DNA of 64,000 nt. It comes from Alistipes sp. (GTDB lineage Bacteria > Bacteroidota > Bacteroidia > Bacteroidales > Rikenellaceae). The stretch is from contig JALENN010000006.1 in assembly GCA_022767745.1 (NCBI GenBank), positions 248,001 through 312,000 of the forward strand. The letters run 5' to 3'. Below the pieces are notes generated by a model, which saw only the letters and a program-made list of their open reading frames with translations, was not told where the DNA came from and did no database searches. The position numbers were made by a program, and so were the translations under genes. This document shows, one piece after another, positions 10,315 through 20,525 of this stretch. Position 1 is the first letter of the stretch, and every line of letters starts with the position of its first letter.

Positions 10315-11559
10315 TTATCGTATCTTAAGCGTCACAAGGGTCATGGCGCAGAGCAGGATCGAGACGATAAAGAAACGCATCACGATCTTGGTCTCGAACA
10401 GCCCCTTCTTCTGGTAGTGGTGGTGCAACGGCGACATCAGCAGCAGGCGGCGACCCTCGCCGTAGCGCCGGCGCGTGTACTTGAACCACCCCACCTGCAC
10501 CATCACCGACACCGACTCCACGAGGAAGATGCCGCACAGCAGCGGCAGCAGCAGCTCCTTGCGTATGCAGAGGGCGAAGACGGCGATGATACCGCCGATC
10601 GACAGCGAGCCCGTATCGCCCATGAATATCTGCGCCGGGAACGAGTTGTACCACAGGAATCCCAGCAGCGCGCCGCCCATGGCCGCGGCGAAGACCACCA
10701 GCTCCGACGCGTCGGGTATGTACATTATGTTGAGATAGTCGGCATAGATGATGTGTCCCGAGAGGTATGCCAGCGCCCCCAGCACGATCACTATCGGCAC
10801 CGACACCGACGTGAGCAGGCCGTCGAGGCCGTCCGTCAGGTTGGCGCCGTTCGACACCGCCGTCACGATGAAGATGGCCACGGCGATGTACAATATCCAC
10901 GTCAGCAGGCGGTCGCCCCCCACGACCCAGCCGTAGTCGAACTCGTTGTCCTTGACGAAGGGGATGGTGGTGTTGGCCACCTTCTGCGGCTCGGAGTCGA
11001 TCACCGAGCGCTGCACCTGCGTCACGATCGTCTGGCCAGCTTCGTCGGTATATGTCACCTCGACGGGGCCATCGATCTTCTCGCGCACGACGACGTCCTG
11101 CGAGAAGCACATGACCGAACCGACGATGATGCCCAGGCCCACCTGGCCCACGATCTTGAAGCGACCCTTGAGGCCCTCCTTCTTGTGGCGGAAGGTCTTG
11201 ATGTAGTCATCGAGGAAACCGATGCAGCCGAGCCACACGGTCGAGACGAGCATCAGTTGCACGTATATGTTGTCGAGGCGGCCGACCAGCAGCGTCGGCA
11301 CCAGCACCGCCAGCAGTATGAGCACGCCGCCCATGGTGGGGGTGCCGCGCTTCGAGAGCTGGCCTTCGAGCCCCAGGTCGCGGATCTCCTCGCCAATCTG
11401 GTGGCGGCGGAGAAGGCGTATGATCGAGCGGCCGAAGATGATGGTTATCAGCAATGCGAGAATCACGGCCAGAGCCGAACGGAACGTTATGTACTGGAAC
11501 ATACCCGAGCCGGGGACGTCGTACATCTCGTCGAGATAGCGGAAAAGTGAGTAGAGCAT
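10315..11559 (-). CDS. mraY: Phospho-N-acetylmuramoyl-pentapeptide transferase
   Basis: GTPTMGGVLILLAVL, FLDDYIK, NLTDGLDGLLT, FMGDTGSLSIGG, PLHHHYQKKG. Confidence 0.96.
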   Translation of the reverse strand: MLYSLFRYLDEMYDVPGSGMFQYITFRSALAVILALLITIIFGRSIIRLLRRHQIGEEIRDLGLEGQLSKRGTPTMGGVLILLAVLVPTLLVGRLDNIYVQLMLVSTVWLGCIGFLDDYIKTFRHKKEGLKGRFKIVGQVGLGIIVGSVMCFSQDVVVREKIDGPVEVTYTDEAGQTIVTQVQRSVIDSEPQKVANTTIPFVKDNEFDYGWVVGGDRLLTWILYIAVAIFIVTAVSNGANLTDGLDGLLTSVSVPIVIVLGALAYLSGHIIYADYLNIMYIPDASELVVFAAAMGGALLGFLWYNSFPAQIFMGDTGSLSIGGIIAVFALCIRKELLLPLLCGIFLVESVSVMVQVGWFKYTRRRYGEGRRLLLMSPLHHHYQKKGLFETKIVMRFFIVSILLCAMTLVTLKIR

Positions 11560-11579
11560 TTTATTCGATAGTCGTTGTT

Positions 11580-13055
11580 TTAAGCATGTTTCGCCCCGCT
11601 GCTCTCAACGCAGCGCAGGGCGGCGGCCGCCTCCTCGCGGTCGTCGAAATGGTGTTTCTCGCGGCCCACGATCTGGTAGGTCTCGTGGCCCTTGCCCGCA
11701 ATGAGGACGATGTCGCCCTCGTGCGAGAGCATCACCGCCGTGCGGATGGCCTGCGCGCGGTCCGTGATGCGCAGGCAGCGCGCCCCGGGCTCGGCGCCCG
11801 CCATGATCTCGTCGAGGATGGCCTCGGGATCCTCCGTGCGGGGGTTGTCCGACGTGAAGACCGCCACCGACGCCTCGCGCGAGGCTATGGCCCCCATCTC
11901 GGGACGCTTCGTGCGGTCGCGGTCGCCGCCGCAGCCGCACACCACGATGAGCTGCTGCTCGGGGCGGCGTATCTCGTTGATGGTCTCGATGACGTTCTGC
12001 AGCGCATCGGGCGTATGCGCGTAGTCGACGATAACCGTACGCCCCGACTCCGACCGCACGGGCTCGAAGCGCCCGCTCACCGAGTGCAGCGCGCTCAGGC
12101 AGCGCAGCACATCCTCCGCGTCGGCCCCCAGCAGCCGTGCCGTACCGTATACGGCCAGCAGGTTGGCGGCGTTGAAGCGGCCGATGAAGTCGACCCACAC
12201 CTCGCGGCGGTCGATCGCGAGCAGCATGCCGTCGAAGTGCATCTCCAGCACCTTGCAGCGGAAGTCGGCCATCGAGCGCAGCGAGTAGGTGCTGACCGCG
12301 GCACGCGTGTTCTGCACCATCACCGCGCCGTTGCGGTCGTCGGCGTTGGTCAGCGCGAAGGCTCCCTTGGGCAGCGTGTCGAAGAGGCGTTTCTTCGCCT
12401 TGACATACTCGGCAAAGGTCTTGTGGTAGTCGAGGTGGTCGTGCGTCAGGTTCGTGAAGACGGCCCCCGCGAAATGCAGGCCGCGCACGCGCTGCTGCAC
12501 GATCGAGTGCGACGACACCTCCATGAAGCAGTATTCGCACCCCGTATCGACCATCTCGCGCAGCATGGCGTTCAGCCGCACGGCGTCGGGCGTCGTGTGG
12601 GTCGACTCCACCTCGCGCTCGCCCACGCGGTAGACCACCGTCGATATGAGCCCCGCGCGGTGCCCCAGCATGCGGAACATGTCGTAGAGCAGCGTGGCGA
12701 TGGTCGTCTTGCCGTTGGTGCCCGTGACGCCCACCAGCCGCAGCTCGCGCGACGGGTTGCCGTAGAAGGCCGCCGCCATGTCGGCCAGTGCGCCGTGGCT
12801 GTCGTCCACAACCACGTAGCTGACGCCCTCCGCCGTCTGTTCGGGCAGGCGCTCGCACACCACGGCCGACGCTCCGGCCTCAACGGCCGCGCCGATGAAG
12901 TCGTGGCCGTCGCTGCTCTCGCCGCGCACGGCAAAGAAGCAGTCGCCGCGGCCCACGCGCCGCGAGTCGTAACACAGCGCCCCGATCTCGGGGTCCGACG
13001 ACGTCACGATCGTACGCACGGGCGTCGCCGCAAGAAGTTCGCTCAAACGTTTCAT
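11580..13055 (-). CDS. murE: UDP-N-acetylmuramyl-tripeptide synthetase
   Basis: GVTGTNGKTTIATLLYDM; FTNLTHDHLDYHKTF; DYAHTPDALQNV; start MKRLSELLAATPV at 13055 rather than the 799-aa ORF start. Confidence 0.95.
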   Translation of the reverse strand: MKRLSELLAATPVRTIVTSSDPEIGALCYDSRRVGRGDCFFAVRGESSDGHDFIGAAVEAGASAVVCERLPEQTAEGVSYVVVDDSHGALADMAAAFYGNPSRELRLVGVTGTNGKTTIATLLYDMFRMLGHRAGLISTVVYRVGEREVESTHTTPDAVRLNAMLREMVDTGCEYCFMEVSSHSIVQQRVRGLHFAGAVFTNLTHDHLDYHKTFAEYVKAKKRLFDTLPKGAFALTNADDRNGAVMVQNTRAAVSTYSLRSMADFRCKVLEMHFDGMLLAIDRREVWVDFIGRFNAANLLAVYGTARLLGADAEDVLRCLSALHSVSGRFEPVRSESGRTVIVDYAHTPDALQNVIETINEIRRPEQQLIVVCGCGGDRDRTKRPEMGAIASREASVAVFTSDNPRTEDPEAILDEIMAGAEPGARCLRITDRAQAIRTAVMLSHEGDIVLIAGKGHETYQIVGREKHHFDDREEAAAALRCVESSGAKHA

Positions 13056-13102
13056 ACCATATATCTTTCTTTCTCCTCTCTCCATACCTTGACGGCCGCG
13101 CC

Positions 13103-15376
13103 CTACCGCAGCGTTATGCTCACCGTCTGCCCGGCGCGTATCTTCTCGCCGGCGCGTATGCTCTGCGTGCGCACGCGCCCCTTGCCCGTGCTGCGCACAT
13201 GCAGCCCGCGGCTCTCGAGCAGGTAGATGGCATCCATCAGCCCCATGCCCACCACGTTGGGCATCGTCGTGCGGTCGGCATCGATCGTGCGTATGTCGAC
13301 GTTGCACAGCGAATCGACACGCGACACGCCCCAGCCGTTGCGGTCGGTGAACGACACCCGCGGCGAGAACTTGTCGGCCACGCGCCGCACGTAGGCTATG
13401 TTGCCGCCCTTGACATGCGGCGGGTAGTGCTCCTCGTCCGATGGGGTCACCGTCTGGTGCCACTCCTCGTCGCGGTAGAACATGTAGTTGACGATGTCGC
13501 GCTGCACGGGACCCGCCAGGCCCGCGCCGTAGACCGTCGTACCGCGCCCGCGGCGCGTGAAGACCGACGTCATGACCGTGTACTTCGGGTTGTCGGCCGG
13601 GAAGTAGGTCACCATCGATCCCAGATAGTAGCCGTCGGAGTACTTGATGCCGCTCTGCGCGAATTTCGCCGTACCCGTCTTCGCGCCCACAAGAAGCGTC
13701 ACCGTATCGCGGAAGTAGGCATGCGCCGTACCCGAAAGGGCCGTCTCCTCGAGGCACTCGCGCACGGTCTTGAGCGTCGAGCTGCTGCATATCCTGTCGA
13801 CAAGCACCTCCGTGGGGAACTCCTCCACCACGCGCGTGCCGCGGCGTATCTCGCGTATGAGTCGCGGAGCCACCATGCAGCCACCGTTGGCCACGGCGTT
13901 GTAGAGCGTAAGCGTATGTATCGGGGCCAGCTCCACGGCATAGCCGTAACCCATGTTGGGCAGCGTGTGCTGCGACCACCCCTTGCTCTTGTACTCGGGG
14001 ATGTAGGGCTTCGCCTCGCCCATCTTCTCGAGCCCCATAGTGCGGTCGAGATGCAGGTGGTGCAGGAACTTCACATAGGCCTCCGGGTCATCCTTGTAGT
14101 GGTCGTAGATGGCCTCGGCGAAATATACGTTCGACGACTGCGCCACGGCCTCCTTGAGGGCGATCTCGCCGCCTATGTTGTGCGAGTCCTGTATCAGCGG
14201 GCCGCGCTTGCCGCCCACGCGTACCGCACGTCCGCTGTGCGTGTCGTACATCTTGTCCTCCGGCATGTCGCAGTCCTCCACCAGCGCCAGCATCGCCGCC
14301 AGCTTGAACGTCGAACCCGGCTCCATGCGGCGACTCAGGGCGTAGTTCTCCTTCTCGACATATACGCCGCTGCGCTCCGACGTCTCGCCCAGGTTGGCTA
14401 TGGCAAGTATGTCGCCCGTGGCCACCTCCATCACCATCGCCGTGCCCCAGATGGCCTTCTGCGCCGTGAGCTGGCGCCGCAGCGCCTGGTCGGCGATATG
14501 CTGTATGTCGGCGTCGAGCGTGGTGACGATGTCCATGCCGTCCTCGGCGTCGATGTTCTCGCTGCTGTGCACCACGCTCGAGAAGCCCGGTGCGATGCGC
14601 TGGCGTATCATGCGCCCGTCGCGCCCCTCCAGCTGCTCGCGGTAGATGGCCTCGATGCCGTAGTTGCCCTTGTCACCCACCAGTCCCAGCGTACGCCGCG
14701 CCAGCTCGCCGTAGGGATATACGCGCTGGTCCAACGTCACGAGGTTGTAGGTCATGCCCATGTTCCAGTTCAGGATGGGGTACTTGCGCAGCGTCTGCCA
14801 CTCGTTGTAGTCGACCGGACGCGGCAGTATGGCCACGGGACGGTGGTCGCGCAGCGTGTCGTAGACCTTCACCGTCTTGAACTCGTCATGCCGCAGCATA
14901 TCCCATATGCGGGCGAAGAAGCCCTCCGACCGCAGCACCGTCGTATCCTTGCGGTAGACCACGCGGTAGTGCTTGTTGTGCTCGTCGATCATGCGGCGGC
15001 GGTACTCCGACGCCGGACGGTCGCCGAAGAAGCGCGCCAGCAGCTTCGACAGCGAGTCGGCCTGCTCGCGGAAGAGGGCCAGCGAGTCGAAGCCGTCGCT
15101 GGCCATATCGAAATCGACACGGTAGCGCAGGATCGACGTGGCCAGGGGCTCGCCGTCGCGTGCCAGGATGGCCCCGCGGCGCGAATATACCGAGTCGGCG
15201 ATGAAGATGCGGCTCTCCAGACGCTTGGCGTTGTACGCCGTCTCGGGGCTGAGCGCCGACACCCACACCAGGCGCACGACGACGCACAGCGCCACCAGGA
15301 TGAAGACGCCGTAGACCTTCTTCACCCGCGTGTACATCTCGTCCTTTACGTCGGTATCGCGTTTCAGTTTTGCCAT
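13103..15376 (-). CDS. ftsI: Penicillin-binding protein / FtsI transpeptidase with C-terminal PASTA domain
   Basis: RRMEPGSTFKLAAMLA, AQSSNVYFAE, GAKTGTAKFAQSG; C-terminal MPNVVGMGLMDAIYLLESRGLHV PASTA-like. Confidence 0.93.
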   Translation of the reverse strand: MAKLKRDTDVKDEMYTRVKKVYGVFILVALCVVVRLVWVSALSPETAYNAKRLESRIFIADSVYSRRGAILARDGEPLATSILRYRVDFDMASDGFDSLALFREQADSLSKLLARFFGDRPASEYRRRMIDEHNKHYRVVYRKDTTVLRSEGFFARIWDMLRHDEFKTVKVYDTLRDHRPVAILPRPVDYNEWQTLRKYPILNWNMGMTYNLVTLDQRVYPYGELARRTLGLVGDKGNYGIEAIYREQLEGRDGRMIRQRIAPGFSSVVHSSENIDAEDGMDIVTTLDADIQHIADQALRRQLTAQKAIWGTAMVMEVATGDILAIANLGETSERSGVYVEKENYALSRRMEPGSTFKLAAMLALVEDCDMPEDKMYDTHSGRAVRVGGKRGPLIQDSHNIGGEIALKEAVAQSSNVYFAEAIYDHYKDDPEAYVKFLHHLHLDRTMGLEKMGEAKPYIPEYKSKGWSQHTLPNMGYGYAVELAPIHTLTLYNAVANGGCMVAPRLIREIRRGTRVVEEFPTEVLVDRICSSSTLKTVRECLEETALSGTAHAYFRDTVTLLVGAKTGTAKFAQSGIKYSDGYYLGSMVTYFPADNPKYTVMTSVFTRRGRGTTVYGAGLAGPVQRDIVNYMFYRDEEWHQTVTPSDEEHYPPHVKGGNIAYVRRVADKFSPRVSFTDRNGWGVSRVDSLCNVDIRTIDADRTTMPNVVGMGLMDAIYLLESRGLHVRSTGKGRVRTQSIRAGEKIRAGQTVSITLR

Positions 15377-15455
15377 TTCCGGTTACGTTTCATGCGGGCG
15401 CACGGCCCGCCAAAATTGCCCGCGGCGGCCATCGCTGCGGCCGCCACGCGCGCCG

Positions 15456-16004
15456 TCACTCCTCCACCACGGCCTTCGGGCGGCGCGGGTCCTGCAGGTC
15501 GATGCCACGCCGCCGCAGCTCCTCCGAGATGGCGGCATGGGTGGTGCGGCGGTAGAGCTGCTCCTGCAGTCGTATCGACCGCTCGCGCAGCAGCTGCACC
15601 TCGCGCTCGAGGCGCGAGTATTTCATGTCGGCGGCCAGCGAGGTGAACATCACCACGATGCTCACGAAGCAGATGCCCGCTATGGCCGCAAAGTAGCGGT
15701 AGTTCTCCGCCACGCTGCGGTTGACGAGGATGTTGCCCGAGAATATCTGCCAGAACAGGCGCGAACGCTTGCGCGCCACGCGCTGCTCGCGCTCCTGCTG
15801 CTCGCGCTGCTCCTCGGCCTCCTGCTCGCGGTCGCGCGCTATGTCCTCGTCGGCCTCGCCGCTCTGCACGCGCAGGATCTCGCGGCGCACACGGCGGCGG
15901 AACTCCTCCGCCTCCTCGCGCTCGCGCAGCTCCTCCTCGCTCAGGGGATGGAACTCGTCCTCCTCCGACTGCGGCACCATGTCTCTCTCGTCGTCCGTCG
16001 CCAT
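15456..16004 (-). CDS. ftsL: FtsL-like division protein with long charged N-terminal region
   Basis: Between rsmH and ftsI; single TM (YFAAIAGICFVSIVVMFTSLA) followed by coiled coil. Confidence 0.75.
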   Translation of the reverse strand: MATDDERDMVPQSEEDEFHPLSEEELREREEAEEFRRRVRREILRVQSGEADEDIARDREQEAEEQREQQEREQRVARKRSRLFWQIFSGNILVNRSVAENYRYFAAIAGICFVSIVVMFTSLAADMKYSRLEREVQLLRERSIRLQEQLYRRTTHAAISEELRRRGIDLQDPRRPKAVVEE

Positions 16005-16093
16005 AGACCTTTCAGCTGTTGTATTTCTCCTTTTATACTTTTTTACAGAATCCTTACCGCGCATCTATCTGATACAGACCCTTGCCCGCGCCG

Positions 16094-17014
16094 TCACAGC
16101 TTTGCCGCGGCGCGCATCTTGGCCGACCGCGAACGGGGATTGGCCTCGATCTCGGCCGCCGTGGGCAGCACGGCCTTGCGCGTCACCACCTCGAAGGGAG
16201 TGAGCTGCCGTCCGTAGAAGTCGCTCTCGACACGTCCCTCGAAGTTGCCGCTGCGCATGAAGTTCTTCACGAGGCGGTCTTCCAACGAGTGGTACGATAT
16301 GACCACCAGCCGTCCGCCCGGGCGCAGCACCTTGAGCGACTGCTCGAGCGCCATCTTCAGCGCCTCCATCTCGCCGTTGACCTCGATGCGCAGCGCCTGG
16401 AACAGTTTTGTCAGGAACTTCGCCCCGTCACGCTTCGGGGTGCAGGGCTCCACGGCCTCGACCAGCTGCCGCGTGGTGAGGATGGGCTCCGTCTCGCGGC
16501 GCCGCACGATGCACGAGGCGATCTTCCACGTCGTGTCCAGCTCGCCCCAGTCGCGCAGCACGCGCGCCAGCGTATCGGCGTCGTAGCCGTTCACCACGTC
16601 GGCCGCGGTACGGCCGCCGCGGCGGTTCATACGCATGTCGAGAGGGCCGTCGTTGCGGAACGAGAAGCCTCGGCCGGCCTCGTCGAAGTGGTGCGACGAG
16701 ACCCCCAGGTCGGCCAGTATGCCGTCCACCTGCCGCACGCCGCGCAGGCGCAGCGCCCCGCGCAGGAAGCGGAAATTGCTCTCGACATAGTGCAGGCGGC
16801 CGTCGTCGGGGATGTTGGCCGCCGTGTCGCGGTCCTGGTCGAAGGCATAGAGGCGCCCCTCGGGGCCCAGGGCCGAGAGTATGCGGCGCGAGTGGCCGCC
16901 ACCGCCGAAGGTGAGGTCGACATAGGTGCCCGCCGCGTCGATGTCGAGCAGCGAGATGGCCTCGTCGGCCAGCACGGGAATGTGGTATGGTACGAAGTCC
17001 GAGGACGTTGTCAT
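16094..17014 (-). CDS. rsmH: 16S rRNA (cytosine1402-N4)-methyltransferase
   Basis: HIPVLADEAISLLDIDAAGTYVDLTFGGGGHSRRIL; DLGVSSHHFDEAGRGFSF. Confidence 0.95.
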   Translation of the reverse strand: MTTSSDFVPYHIPVLADEAISLLDIDAAGTYVDLTFGGGGHSRRILSALGPEGRLYAFDQDRDTAANIPDDGRLHYVESNFRFLRGALRLRGVRQVDGILADLGVSSHHFDEAGRGFSFRNDGPLDMRMNRRGGRTAADVVNGYDADTLARVLRDWGELDTTWKIASCIVRRRETEPILTTRQLVEAVEPCTPKRDGAKFLTKLFQALRIEVNGEMEALKMALEQSLKVLRPGGRLVVISYHSLEDRLVKNFMRSGNFEGRVESDFYGRQLTPFEVVTRKAVLPTAAEIEANPRSRSAKMRAAAKL

Positions 17015-17216
17015 TTTCAAAAGCGCATATTCGGTGGTAAAGGTACTGCTTTTAGCAGAATTCTCGGCAACATGCCGCCATATATTTTTTCGGCGCCGCG
17101 CGCCCTCCCGGCCTGCGCGCCCCGCCGTGCCGCACGCACCCCGCGCGCCGCCGCCGGAGAGAATCTCCGGCAGGCGCAAAAAAATCGGACGCCGGGCCCG
17201 AAAAACAGGGGCGAAT

Positions 17217-17248
17217 TTTGGAGGTCTCTATTTTTATGGCTAACTTTG
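17217..17248 (+). promoter_or_regulatory. Bacteroidetes-type promoter for guaB
   Basis: TTTG (17217-17220) N20 TAACTTTG (17241-17248); implies ATG at 17272 is the start. Confidence 0.85.
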
Positions 17249-17271
17249 TGCGCAACAAAAACCCCAAGTAT

Positions 17272-18744
17272 ATGTCATTCATAGATGAAAGGGTACAGTC
17301 GACAGGGTTGACTTTCGACGACGTGTTGCTCGTACCCGCCTACTCAGAAGTGTTGCCGCGGACAGTCTCTACCGAGACATACTTTTCGCGAAATATCAAG
17401 TTGAACATACCCATCGTGTCGGCCGCAATGGATACGGTCACCGAGGCTCCTCTGGCCATAGCGCTCGCTCGCGAAGGAGGCATAGGCGTGATTCACAAGA
17501 ATATGACCATCGCCGAGCAGGCCGCGCACGTGCGCCGCGTCAAGCGTGCCGAGAACGGCATGATCTACGACCCGATCACCATCACCAAGGAGCAGACCGT
17601 GGGCGACGCCCTGCAGCTCATGCACGACAACAAGATCGGCGGCATCCCCGTCATCGACGCGCAGAACACCCTCATCGGCATCGTCACCAACCGTGACCTG
17701 CGCTTCCAGCGCGACATGAGCCGCCGCATCGAGGAGGTGATGACCAAGGAGAACATCATCACCACCCACAGCACCGAGCTCGAGAAGGCATCGGAGATAC
17801 TGCTGCGCAACAAGATCGAGAAGCTGCCCGTCGTCGACGACAACGGCAAGCTCATCGGCCTGATCACATACAAGGACATCACCAAGGTACAGGACCATCC
17901 CAACGCCTGCAAGGACTCGAAAGGACGTCTGCGCGTGGCGGCCGGCGTGGGTGTCACGGCCGACGCTGTGGAGCGCGTCCGCGCCCTTATCGCCGAGAGT
18001 GTCGACGCCGTGGTGATCGACTCGTCGCACGGCCACTCGAAGAACGTGGTCGAGACACTGAAGCGCATCAAGAGCGAGTTCCCCGAGCTCGACGTCGTCG
18101 TGGGCAACATCGCCACCGCCGAGGCGGCACGCTACCTTGTCGAGGCCGGCGCCGACGGCGTTAAGGTGGGCATAGGCCCCGGTTCGATATGCACCACGCG
18201 TATCATCGCGGGCTGCGGCGTACCCCAGCTCTCGGCCATCTACGACGCTGCGCACGCCATCAAGGGCAGCGGCATCCCCGTCATCGCCGACGGCGGCCTG
18301 CGCTACTCGGGCGACTGCGTCAAGGCTCTGGCTGCGGGCGGCGACTGCGTCATGATAGGCTCGATGTTCGCCGGCACCGAGGAGTCGCCCGGCGAGACGA
18401 TCATCTACAACGGCCGTAAGTTCAAGACATACCGCGGCATGGGCTCGATCGACGCCATGAAGGCCGGTTCGAAGGACCGCTACTTCCAGAGCGAGGTCAA
18501 CGCCGACAACAAGCTCGTTCCCGAAGGCATCGTCGGCCGCGTACCCTTCAAGGGCTCGCTCAGCGAGACGGTATACCAGCTCGTCGGCGGCATCCGCGCC
18601 GGCATGGGTCTGTGCGGCGCCAAGAACATAGCCGCCCTGCAGAAGGCCAAGTTCGTGCGCATCACCTCGAACGGCGTTGTGGAGAACCACCCCCACGACA
18701 TCACCATCACCCGCGAAACGCCCAACTACTCGCGCGGCGAGTAA
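17272..18744 (+). CDS. guaB: IMP dehydrogenase
   Basis: [16 protein letters not shown], two CBS motifs, [20 protein letters not shown]; start placed after the promoter. Confidence 0.95.
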   Translation: MSFIDERVQSTGLTFDDVLLVPAYSEVLPRTVSTETYFSRNIKLNIPIVSAAMDTVTEAPLAIALAREGGIGVIHKNMTIAEQAAHVRRVKRAENGMIYDPITITKEQTVGDALQLMHDNKIGGIPVIDAQNTLIGIVTNRDLRFQRDMSRRIEEVMTKENIITTHSTELEKASEILLRNKIEKLPVVDDNGKLIGLITYKDITKVQDHPNACKDSKGRLRVAAGVGVTADAVERVRALIAESVDAVVIDSSHGHSKNVVETLKRIKSEFPELDVVVGNIATAEAARYLVEAGADGVKVGIGPGSICTTRIIAGCGVPQLSAIYDAAHAIKGSGIPVIADGGLRYSGDCVKALAAGGDCVMIGSMFAGTEESPGETIIYNGRKFKTYRGMGSIDAMKAGSKDRYFQSEVNADNKLVPEGIVGRVPFKGSLSETVYQLVGGIRAGMGLCGAKNIAALQKAKFVRITSNGVVENHPHDITITRETPNYSRGE

Positions 18745-18777
18745 CACGGGCCACAACAGGCAAACCAAACGATTCAT

Positions 18778-20307
18778 ATGACTGAAAAAATATTGATCAT
18801 AGACTTCGGATCGCAGTACACGCAGCTCATCGCGCGGCGTGTACGCGAACTGAACGTCTATTGCGAGATCCATCCCTTCAACCATCTGCCGGCACTCGAC
18901 TCATCGGTGCGCGGCGTGATAATGTCGGGAAGCCCCTTCTCGGTGCGTGACGCTGCGGCGCCCCGCATCGACCTCAGCCCCATCAAGGGACACCTGCCGC
19001 TGCTGGGCGTATGCTACGGCGCACAGTACCTGGCACACTTCTTCGGCGGCGAGGTTAGCCCCGCCCCCAGCCGCGAGTACGGCCGCGCCATGCTCACGGT
19101 CAAGCGCGCCGACGATCCCCTGATGCACGACATGCCCTCGCCCACGCAGGTGTGGATGTCGCACGGCGACACCATCACCCGTGTACCCGCCGGATATGAG
19201 GTCATCGCCAGCACCGACGATGTCGAGATGGCGGCCTACCGCGTTACGGGCGAGCAGACCTGGGGCATACAGTTCCACCCCGAGGTGTTCCACTCGACGG
19301 ACGGAAAGCAGCTGCTGCGCAACTTCGTGGTGGACATATGCGGCTGCGCGCAGTCGTGGACCTCGGAGAGCTTCGTCGAGAGCACCGTCGCCGAGCTGCG
19401 CGAAAAACTGGGCAACGACAAGGTCGTGCTCGGACTCTCGGGCGGAGTCGATTCGTCGGTTGCGGCCGTGCTGCTGCACAAGGCCATAGGCGAGCGTCTC
19501 TACTGCATCTTCGTCGATTCGGGCCTGCTGCGCCGCAACGAGTTCGACGAGGTGCTCGAATCATACAAGGGCATGGGCCTTAACGTCAAGGGCGTACGCG
19601 CCGCCGACCGTTTCCTGAACGACCTGAAGGGTGTCACCGACCCCGAGCAGAAGCGCAAGATCATCGGCCGCGACTTCGTCGAGGTATTCAACGACGAGGC
19701 CCAGCGCATCGAGGACGTCAAGTGGCTGGCACAGGGCACGATCTACCCCGACGTGGTAGAGTCGGCCTCGGTGAACGGCCCCGCCGCCAAGATCAAGTCG
19801 CACCACAACGTGGGCGGACTGCCCGAACACATGAACCTGAAGATCGTCGAGCCGCTGCGCCTGCTCTTCAAGGACGAGGTGCGCCGCGTAGGCCGCACGC
19901 TCGGCATCAGCGACCTGCTCATAGGCCGCCATCCCTTCCCCGGCCCGGGTCTCGGCATACGCATCCTGGGCGAGGTTACGGCCGAGAAGGTCGAGGTGCT
20001 GCAGAAGGCCGACAAGATCTTCATCGACATGCTGCGCGAGTCGGGCCTCTACGACAAGGTATGGCAGGCAGGCGTCATCCTGCTGCCCGTACAGAGCGTG
20101 GGCGTCATGGGCGACGAGCGTACCTACGAGAGCTGCGTCGCACTGCGCGCCGTGACCTCGACGGACGGTATGACCGCCGACTGGGTACACCTCCCGTACG
20201 AGTTCCTGGCCAAGGTGTCGAACGAGATAATAAACAAGGTAAACGGCGTAAACCGCGTAGTGTACGACATCTCGTCAAAACCGCCCGCAACAATCGAGTG
20301 GGAGTAA
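18778..20307 (+). CDS. guaA: GMP synthase (glutamine-hydrolysing)
   Basis: [50 protein letters not shown]-terminus. Confidence 0.97.
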   Translation: MTEKILIIDFGSQYTQLIARRVRELNVYCEIHPFNHLPALDSSVRGVIMSGSPFSVRDAAAPRIDLSPIKGHLPLLGVCYGAQYLAHFFGGEVSPAPSREYGRAMLTVKRADDPLMHDMPSPTQVWMSHGDTITRVPAGYEVIASTDDVEMAAYRVTGEQTWGIQFHPEVFHSTDGKQLLRNFVVDICGCAQSWTSESFVESTVAELREKLGNDKVVLGLSGGVDSSVAAVLLHKAIGERLYCIFVDSGLLRRNEFDEVLESYKGMGLNVKGVRAADRFLNDLKGVTDPEQKRKIIGRDFVEVFNDEAQRIEDVKWLAQGTIYPDVVESASVNGPAAKIKSHHNVGGLPEHMNLKIVEPLRLLFKDEVRRVGRTLGISDLLIGRHPFPGPGLGIRILGEVTAEKVEVLQKADKIFIDMLRESGLYDKVWQAGVILLPVQSVGVMGDERTYESCVALRAVTSTDGMTADWVHLPYEFLAKVSNEIINKVNGVNRVVYDISSKPPATIEWE

Positions 20308-20314
20308 GTAATTT

Positions 20315-20345
20315 AGTAGCCTCAACCAAAATGGTTGAGGCTACT
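20315..20345 (+). terminator. Perfect 13-bp hairpin after guaA (putative terminator)
   Basis: AGTAGCCTCAACC(20315-20327)-aaaat-GGTTGAGGCTACT(20333-20345); only a short T-rich tail. Confidence 0.7.
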
Positions 20346-20525
20346 TCTTCCATAAAAAGCCTATCCGTCTATAGACTTATGGCTTCTAGCGATGCTTCAT
20401 GCATTGCAAGGTTTCCTAGAGAGGGAAAAACTTTCTACCAATATGGAGAAAATGGTCCAACCAACTCACGACACAATATACTGCTGAAAAGGAGTTGAAG
20501 GAATTATAAATCACAGCTATTTACA

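Noticed and set aside
11580-13979. 799-aa version of MurE
   Set aside because: The extra N-terminus overlaps ftsI in another frame; MKRLSELLAATPV at 13055 is a proper MurE start.
13199-15646. 815-aa plus-strand ORF
   Set aside because: Antisense shadow of ftsI.
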